Part shown: in pieces, positions 36,950-45,900 of the stretch
Position numbering within the stretch: position 1 is the first letter of the stretch
Layout of the letters: each line of letters begins with the position of its first letter
Source: Pelodera strongyloides
Lineage: Eukaryota; Nematoda; Chromadorea; Rhabditida; Rhabditidae
NCBI GenBank assembly: GCA_036852015.1
Contig: JAANDG010000083.1
Location: forward strand, 297,370 to 361,369
Direction of reading: 5' to 3'
DNA: 64,000 nt
Made by a program: the position numbers and the translations under genes
Notes under the pieces: generated by a model
Databases searched by the model: none
What the model saw: the letters and a program-made list of their open reading frames with translations, nothing else
Told to the model about the DNA's origin: nothing

Positions 36950-39900
36950 CAAGGAGAGAAAGTTTAGTTTTTGTCGCCTCATCACGCCTAAAATTGTCCT
37001 GCTAGGTTGCTAGATGTCGCTACTTTAACCTTACCTGTCTCCCGAAGGCGAGAATCCCTTAACCCTTAATTATATAGTTCTGGTACAAACGAGCACAACT
37101 ACTATACATGGCAATCAGGGCGCGCGTTTTATACTATGGCACAATTAGTTCCTTTATGGGTTTAACCTTTTTGTACGAGAAGCAGTAAAGGTAGCGGGTG
37201 AGGAAAGAGAGAAGAGAGACAGAGAGAAAGAGAGAGAGAGAGAAAGAGAGATAGAGAGAGAGAGAGAGAGAGAGTGAGAGAGAGAAAGAGAAAGAAAGAG
37301 AGAGACAAAGATAGAGAAAGAGGTTACCGACAATAGCAACATAGAGCATGGTATATGGTAAAAATGGTAATAATATTGGATCATGCCATAGGCCATAGTA
37401 ACATGAATGTGATTCTAGTAACATTTGGGTTGTTGCAAGTGTGGGACGGAGGGTCAGATATAGAGCCCAAAATAAAGCGGTAATGTACGTGATTTGTGAA
37501 ACGTATACTGTATTCTCATGTATCATATGTAATTGTGCCTTTCCGTCTTGCGGGCATAGAAAATTTGCATATAATGCATGGGAATGCCGGGTATACAGAA
37601 TACTTTTCGAAACAATGTGCCAAACAGCTTTAAAATAAGCAACGTGTGTCTATAGTGAGATAAAAAGCACCGTAAATGTTCGGTTGACAATATTTTAGAT
37701 TTTAGATAGCACTTGACAAATTACAGAAAGCGAATGTTTGAGAAAACCGAAAAGAGTGAAAGTGAGGAGAGGGGAGGTGAAAGTTGCAGGGTAAAACTGA
37801 AATAAGAGGGAGACAGATACAAGAGACAGAGATACAGATGGAGGAAGAGAAAGAGAGCGAGAGAGAGAGACTGAGATAGATGAGTATCGCTAGGTGTAGG
37901 CGGAGACCTCCGTAAAAAAATGCGCGAACTGCTTCTGCAAACCTTGTTTTCCCGGCCAAATATATTATTTTTTGGTTATTACAATAAAATAGAATATTCA
38001 GCCACGGTAGTTGTGATTCTCAAGAAAGTTACCGTATGTTGACAGATAATATGGAGAGCTACGAGCTCATTACATTGAACTTGAACTTACGGTTGCTAAT
38101 ATTTATGATTATTTATTGGGCTTAAGTACACTAGTTTGAGGTTAGCATGAACCCCGAGACCACACAACATGTCTGAGTTTAATAAATGTTTAGCGAAACT
38201 AAAAGAAAGTATATAGAAGCTATACAACTGAAACACAAAATTACAAAATCTTACAATTTGGAATTTTGACACCAGACCACGAAGAAGAAAAAGTTCTAAG
38301 CTGCCTCATTTGAACTACCTTGTTTGACCTTCCTAGCACAAATAAGAGAACAAAAAAAAAGTTGAAAAGCTGCTCTTTTTTGTGTTGAAAACAGAAAATT
38401 GCCGGTTCTATTGTTGAAAAGGACAGTGGTCATTTTCATTGTTATGCTTGTATCTAATTGAGTCATTGTGCGGTGTAAGGTATAAGCTTACTGACGGAAA
38501 TTGACTTATTAAAGGTATTAAGCATCGTTTTCGCCCAACTTTCGCCAGGGTCTCGCCAGGATCTCGCGGCGCGGCACTTCTGCGCCAGTAGCTTGCCGCG
38601 CGCAGTCCAAGTTTAATTAGTGCTCAGACGAAACTCGGGTGTTGCGCGGCGAAATCGTGGCGAAAAAAATCATATCAGTTCCCATAGATACAGTAGCGCT
38701 TGCTTTTACTCGAACAATATTTTTTATCTTAAATTAGCATGTCAAAATTTTTTTGCTAAATCAGTTCTTTACCTTTTATCTGATTCTTATCACTACAAAC
38801 TACAACCACCAAGATAACAATATTATCAAAGACTAATTACTCTACACTGTTTTTCGAAGTATTTCAACAAAATTAAAAATATTTTTACTGAAAGAGTGTA
38901 ATTTCAGATCAGTTATTTTTCTCAAATTTCAATCGGTCCAATGTAATGTATCTTTTTTCTTATCATATCAGTTAAAATTGTTGAAAATTGCAAAAATCTT
39001 GGGAATGTAAGTGTTAAGACGGCCAAGGAAACTAATAACAGAGTAACAGAGATACTAGAAATAGCAGAATTTAGTCTAAAATATGTAGTATAACCTGTGT
39101 GCGTGGTCCGAAATTCAATTCCCGATCGTATAACATGAGAATAAGTTGTTCATTTTCATTGGGGCTGTTCCTTGATCAAGCTAGACGAAATGTAAAAAAA
39201 AACAATGCTGCTTTTCAGATCTAAAAATCTTAAAATATGTCTCCTCATCCTGATCAGCACTAAGTCTTACATACAATTTAAAAAAGGTTAAAGGTTTATT
39301 GATAAAAACGACAATATAAGTCACGCATGCTTTATAAAGTGTGAATAAAGATCCGGACTCACGGAATGCAGTAGCTATTCAACTATTTTTTTTGCTCATT
39401 GAACATTAAACCGGTAGCGTCTTTTAAAAATTGAGCTTGTTCCCGTCCGAGTTGCGACAATCATCGCTCTTTCTCGTTCTCTACCTTTCTCTGTCTCTAT
39501 GTCTCTCTCTCATACTCATTCTCTCTCTCTCTCTCTCTCTCTCTTTCTCACTCTCTCTTACTCTCTCTCGTTCTTTGGTGCTTTCCATTTCTCTCTCTTA
39601 ATAATTTTTGCTTTTGTTCCTATCACTTGTAGCACTAAAATAGTAATAGTGCAATCGTGAAACTTCTCTGCGCGGCTACTTCAGTCTACGCCAGGCATTC
39701 GCCAGAGTCTCGCGAGCACTGAGTAGCCGGCAAATTTCTAGAAAAAAATCTCGCGCACTTTTTCGCCTGGCCTTCGCCAGGCTTGAGCCGCGCAATATTT
39801 GCGCGCGAGATTCTCGCGGCGCACCACCCGAGTATCATTAGTGAAATTGTGTCTCGTTTCAGCAACGGTGCCGGTCGTTCGGGTGCCTTTCTCGCCTTGG

Positions 39901-42900
39901 ATGCCAATCTGGAACTGTTGAAGAAGACGGGTCAGATTGATGTTTTTGGATACGCAAAGACGCTGGTCAACGCTCGACCACAGCTCGTCGACTCCGTCGA
40001 CCAGTACATGTTCATCTACGATTCGTTGGCCGAGGTAATATTATATTATCCCTATCTTACCTTAGATACCCTACCCTAGACATGTTATGCATTTGTTACC
40101 CTACCGTAGGTACCCTGCCTTAGATACCTTACAAGTAGTGATCAATCTTCAGAAGGTTGCCCGAGCTGCGTACACAAGTTAGTTATTCCGCTGATGCATA
40201 AGCGCACAAAATGCTCCATGACCGTTCAAAGTTCAAAACAATTTCGTCGAGGCTCATCTCACTGATAGTACTCACGTAAAACGATACAACAATTTATCGC
40301 CAAGATCATGCGTGTATCGCACTTCGCCTGCGTTATAATTTCTTGCGTACGAGCACTGGGCGCTGAAAGCTAAACCACTGTAGTATCTTTGTATATTTTG
40401 TACATGTATCTGTTGGTCAATTTGAAAGAGAAACCCCTTTCAGGCTGTGTTATGCAATGTCCAACCGATAGCTATGAACGAACTGCGCGACAGGAGTAGC
40501 ATGTACAAGGCGAAGAAGGACAGAGAGACGATGGAGAGTCAGGATAGTCATGAGAATAAGGTTGGTTGAAGTTTGAGATTCAAGCCTTGAGGTTCAACGC
40601 CTTTGAAAAAGTTAAAAAAGAGAGAAAGAGAGAGAGAGAGACGATGAAGAGCCAGGATAGTGTGATGATTGCTTTTGATAACTATGAAGCAGCAAGCAAG
40701 ACAGGACATCGTTTGTGAAACTAACGAAGAAAAAAAACCAGATATTCGTGCAGAGGGTTAGGGCGTAGGGTAGGGGACCAGAGGGTAGCCTACCCCTGAA
40801 TACAGAACGGGGAAAAGGCAGATCTTTCACTACCACTAAAATGGTTCCGCTTTTCTTGAGCGGCCCACTCCTGTGCGCAAGTTTCTGGGCTAATTCTTTG
40901 AGCAATTGCCCAGCAATTACTCATCGATTTTGCTAATTGCAATAAGAAATTTCAGTTGTTACTAATGCTAACTCCCACGCTTCGGATTGGTGACTGCGCG
41001 GGTGGACATCGATTAGAGAACCGAGGAAAGAATAGAGATGTGATGGTTGTGCCACGTGAGTTAACTTTATTTTATTTCTTCTAAACTTATCTAAGCTTAT
41101 CTTATTATATAAAGGACAAGAGTTTGTCACGGACTCCGCAACGAAACCTTTTCATCGTCAATACACAATGGAATTGACATACAAAATCATTGCCGCGTCT
41201 GAGGTTTGAACTTGAACCCTCGACCTGCCGCTTTAGAGTCAAGCGCGTTACCTACTGCGCTATAACGCTTCAGGGATAAAAGACCTCAAATCTGACTTCT
41301 GAAACTTTTTTCCTTCTAGCGGATCATGCTCGGCCATATTTACAAACGTTACATGGAGAGAGCAAGGACTACACATACATCAATGCGGTGGAGGTGGACG
41401 GATTCACGAGAAAGGTAACGATAAAAGAAAAGAAAATATTTCATAATTTATTGAACAAGTGAATAAGATTTATGTATATTTTTTTATCACATATTCATCA
41501 TCAATTTCTGATTCTTGTATTAACTTCTGTCACGCCAGCAACTTGAAACAACGGCGTCGTTACGGCGTGCTAGAGGCGTTGAAAGAAGTAGCACGCCATA
41601 ATGAAGCTGCGCGCAACTTTCCCTCCGGAACCACGCCGCTTGCATCGCCACTTTACTTCTTGCGGTGTCTACGGCAAGAATTATCTTTCTTTTCAGAGTG
41701 AATTCATCGTAACTGAGTGGCCGAAGCAGGCTACAGTGGACTCTTTCTGGACGCTAATTTACGATCACTCCTGTCATACGGTAGTCAACCTGAGCAATCA
41801 GGGAAACCCAAAGGTGGGGAATACTTTATTCGTATTATAAGTTTTGATAGTAGTAGAAACAAGTAGGTGGAATCGAATTGGTAATTGTTTCGTAACTGCT
41901 TCGTATAAGCAAAATAACAAAATTGGTTATTTTGTTGTGACTATATTCTTGATTACAAGAAGAATTCAAGAGGTATGGCACGTGGTTTTCCATATATTAT
42001 ATGAAAATTTCCGTAGCACTCTGTGCCGGAGCATCACACATTGCAACCAAATTTGCATATAACACATGAGTTATCCAGTACCCGTTTCGAAACCACGTGC
42101 CATACCGCTTTAAAATTGAGTCAAACATCATCGATTTGATTGCAGCACTATCCAACGTTCATCCACAATAAGGGCAAGCAGAACTACGGTCCTTTTATCG
42201 TCGAAGTGCTTAATTATCATCAGTACCCGCAAATGACATCGCATATGGTGAAGGTTATGAAAAGGGTAGGTTCTATTCTATCTCATTTCTAGGCTACCGT
42301 AGTCTTAACTTTGTATTTTTTTTTCTTTTCTCTCTCATTTGGCTTCACGAGTCTGTATTATGTGAAGAGATTCCACACGCAGCTAACCAGACAATAGATA
42401 TATCAAAAAGTTAAAGAGATATAACGGCCGGTTTTTGACACGTATGTTGGACAACTTCATTCCCATACGTTGTATGCAAATTAGTATACGAATATCGTTT
42501 GCACTATACCAGAATATAGCGTCCAGCATACCTTTGAAAAGCGGTTGTTATACCGCTTTAAGATCAACACTTAGCCTAATGAGAAAGTAGCAAAGATTAA
42601 TCAATGAGTAACTGTGTGTGGAAACCAGCACATCGCATTTGTCTCACTATTTTGTTTGCCGCTTTATTTTCTTTCGCAGCGTGTGGCTTTTATAATGGTA
42701 CGCTTTTACTTCTTTTTTCTCATCGCTCATTATGTGGCTTAAAGCGGTATGACACGTGGTTTTGAAATGTATGCTGGACAATTGCATGCGTATTCTATGC
42801 AAATTTGGGAAAAAAATTGCATACGTGATACGTTGAATACAGTTGTACAGGATATGCTACAAAACCATGTACTATACCTGGCTAGGCACTAAGATGTAGT

Positions 42901-45900
42901 GTGATCTTTGTAGTTTGTTTTTTTGTAGTTTGTGCTTTGTATTTTATGGCTCACAATCCGGATCCACTCCTCCGCCATCCGGCGGGCTATTTCACCGCAC
43001 CAAGTCTGCCGGCAAGATCCCCACCCTGGAGGGCCACCCCGCTTACGTGCCGCCACCGCGCGCGATACCGCTCGGCCAAAGCTTCCGCTACAAGAAAGAG
43101 TACCGCGGGCGGTACCGTAGCGCCGACCGAAACAGGTCCCCGCGCGAATCCCAGCGCTGGCTTACGGTACAAGCGGCGAAGGTGCGCAAGCGGTTGGCCA
43201 AATCTGCCGAGCGTGCCGTCGACCACTCGATCGTCAAGCTCGACAGAGACTCGTTCACGGAGGTTGGGCATTATTCCGAAGAAAATGTAGAAGCCCCGCC
43301 CACAACCCCGCCTCCCCCGCATAAGCCCCACGCCCACTCTATGTTTTGAATTCCGAGGCCATCTTCTCTATCCTATTAGGCACTTTTGGTTTTCAGCCCC
43401 ACCAGGCGGTACCCAAACCAAAGTTAATCGACAAGAACAAGCCCGTCAGTAAGCTTGTGAGTATCACGTACCGTAGCTAATCAATAACTGGTTACTGTAA
43501 CTAGTAAGGGGCGGAGCTGGCGTTGATAAGAATATCCTACTTTATCTTACACGCATACATTAGCTGCAGACCATATGAACCCGAAATGACACGTGGTGAA
43601 ACGTATGCTACAGAACTACATTAATTTCTTCGTACCTGAATGCGCCGGAAGCCGGAAAAGCACATTAATTTGCATATAATATACGTTTCACAAACCACGT
43701 GTCATAACACTTTAAAGTTTTTATACCGCAATACTAGCTCCGCCCACTTTTTGAGTGCCGTGCTAAGCTGCTAAGTACATATACGGTAGTTAAGAGCTGT
43801 TCTATCACACTCCCGCCTGGCTAACCTGAAAATCAAATTTGCCTGATCACTGTATTCATTCCTGCTCTGCCGCATCACCCTCTGTGCGCTCTCATGTTGA
43901 TTTGCATATACGGGAATGCCTCGGACTAATTACTGTATGAGTGCTCACGTGTAGTATGTCTGTCTGTACTTTGTCTGTTGTACTTTGTTCTTTGTTGTTT
44001 GTAGTTTGTGTTTTGTACTTTGCACTTTGTCCCTGTGTCGTTCAATTTCGTGCATTCAGAAAGGAACGGCCGATGTGAAACGTCTAATGAATATCCGCCG
44101 CTCAAAAGCTGAACTCGCCAAGGAGTCGACCAAGCAAATTCAGAAATTGGTCGGAAATTAATTATTCTAATTATTGCGCGTTGAAAATTACGGTATCATC
44201 ATCATCTTTTAGGCCCAATGAGGCTGTCACGCGCAGGCGCTCTACTGTATAGCATTTTTAAAGCAGTACTGTACCTTCCTTGGGAAATTTCCATATGATA
44301 TGAAATTTCCATATGACGTATATCCTATGTATCCTATGCAAATTTGGTGCCGGAAGCTTCGGACGGGCACCAAGACTTTGCATAGGATACATAGGAATAG
44401 TATATGAATACAGACAAAAAACCCGCGCAGTCCAGTTTATGCATATCGTAAGACAGTTCCAGCTCGCCTAGCTCAAAATTTAAGTATCACACATAACATA
44501 GACCGTCTAGGCTTATGTGCCTTACCCTGACTAAGTGGCTGAGCGTATCCTGGGTTGGGGCAATTTCCTGCGTTGAGCCTAAATATAAAGATTCTCATAG
44601 GTGCGTGTGTGTGTGTGTGTCTATGGTCTCTCGTGTAAATGTGTATATAGTATGTCTGGCATGCTCTGAATGATTAATTAATTTCCTTTCAGCTAATATT
44701 TTCCTTTTCATTTGTTGATCTGCAAAATCCTCTATATGAGCTGAACCGTTGTCAAAGTTTCTTATTAATTTTCTCGAATTAACACTGGTTAGCATCAGAT
44801 TCACATATCAACTGCTACTCGTCATGCTTGCATTAGTAATCGAGTTTATTGATTATGTATCGAAAGCTACCCAGATTGTAGCTTGGGTAGATTACCCAAG
44901 AAGGTGATTTACCCAGTATACCCTAGATTTGTATCCGTTTGATTATTCGTTACTTGGATACATATAATCAATAAACTATATTACTATATACGCATTTATG
45001 ACTAAACTCCTATCGGGATAAAGAAAAAGCATGACACCATAACCAAAAGCGAAAAATGTCTTTAAAGTGGCAGGTCACGTGGTTTGTGAAGAGTATACTG
45101 GATACTGCACGTCCATGTAGTATATGCAAATTTATGTGCAATAATCGGCATTTTTGCACCGATTGGCACACAATTTTGCATACAATACATGGACGTGCTG
45201 TATCCGGAATACCCTTCACAAAACACGTGCCATACCGCTTTAAGATAAGGGTGAATTATTAATTGTTGATGCAATTTCAGACGTTCATGATTTCTGATAT
45301 CATGTCCAGCAGTCACGGACAACAACAGATGGAAGCTGAAGTGCGAGTGTGCTGTATTATACAGGTACAGTATATTAAAGCAATACAACACCTGGTTTGC
45401 GAAAAGTATGTTGAAAAAAAAAACAGAATAACCATGCGCATTATATGCAAACCAATATGATAGGAATAAAAAATCGTGTAGTTATTTAGATACAAACATA
45501 GTAATAAAGAATCCTTTTTAGCTTCAAAAACCGGCTGTTATTTCGCGTTAAGTTTCCGCGCCTAATGACGCTTATTCATAATTACCGTACGATGTAAAAA
45601 CCTTGACCTAGCATAGGTCTGATGAGGTTCCCATAGCCTGTTTCCTTCCTAAAAGGCGAAAATTTCAGCGAAATACCGGCCTGTTTTTGAAAGACATCGA
45701 ATACACCATCATTCTTATACAGCTTATGCAAATGAACAGCCTGTGATTTCTGGTTTTTTCAGGTTCGAATGTGGCCCATTGAACACAAGGTCCCACTGTC
45801 TACGACGGGTCTTATTGATGTGATCAAAATGGCCAGATCATGGAGGAAACGGGCCCCAGATAGGCCGGAGACTAAGCCCACGATAGTCATGTCCCAGTAA

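Larger units (their letters stand above)
30153..39862. other. 9.7 kb intron inside the active-site loop
   Basis: This is the largest intron of the gene. It contains a foldback element (31009-31404) joined to another (31401-31582), further elements (33399-33580, 36031-36172, 37471-37634), tRNA-like pieces (32828-32870, 33752-33835), many CT/GA blocks (31803-31980, 35263-35310, 35735-35905, 36470-36535, 36847-36955, 37200-37322, 39500-39600) and GC-rich palindromic sequence just before the acceptor (39660-39835). No exon was recognised. Confidence 0.6.
40565..41319. other. Intron
   Basis: It contains the partial exon copy (40634-40661), and a tRNA-like sequence on the complement (about 41195-41275) with GCGCAGTAGGTAACGCGC and B box GGGTTCAAGTTC. 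Confidence 0.5.

Noticed and set aside
25528..41275. Working tRNA genes
   Set aside because: B boxes are good but acceptor and anticodon stems do not pair and U33 is missing in several; tRNA-derived repeats fit better.
42901..43290. Alternative frame MAHNPDPLLRHPAGYF over the GC-rich exon
   Set aside because: The other frame has phase-matched downstream exons and a more protein-like composition.
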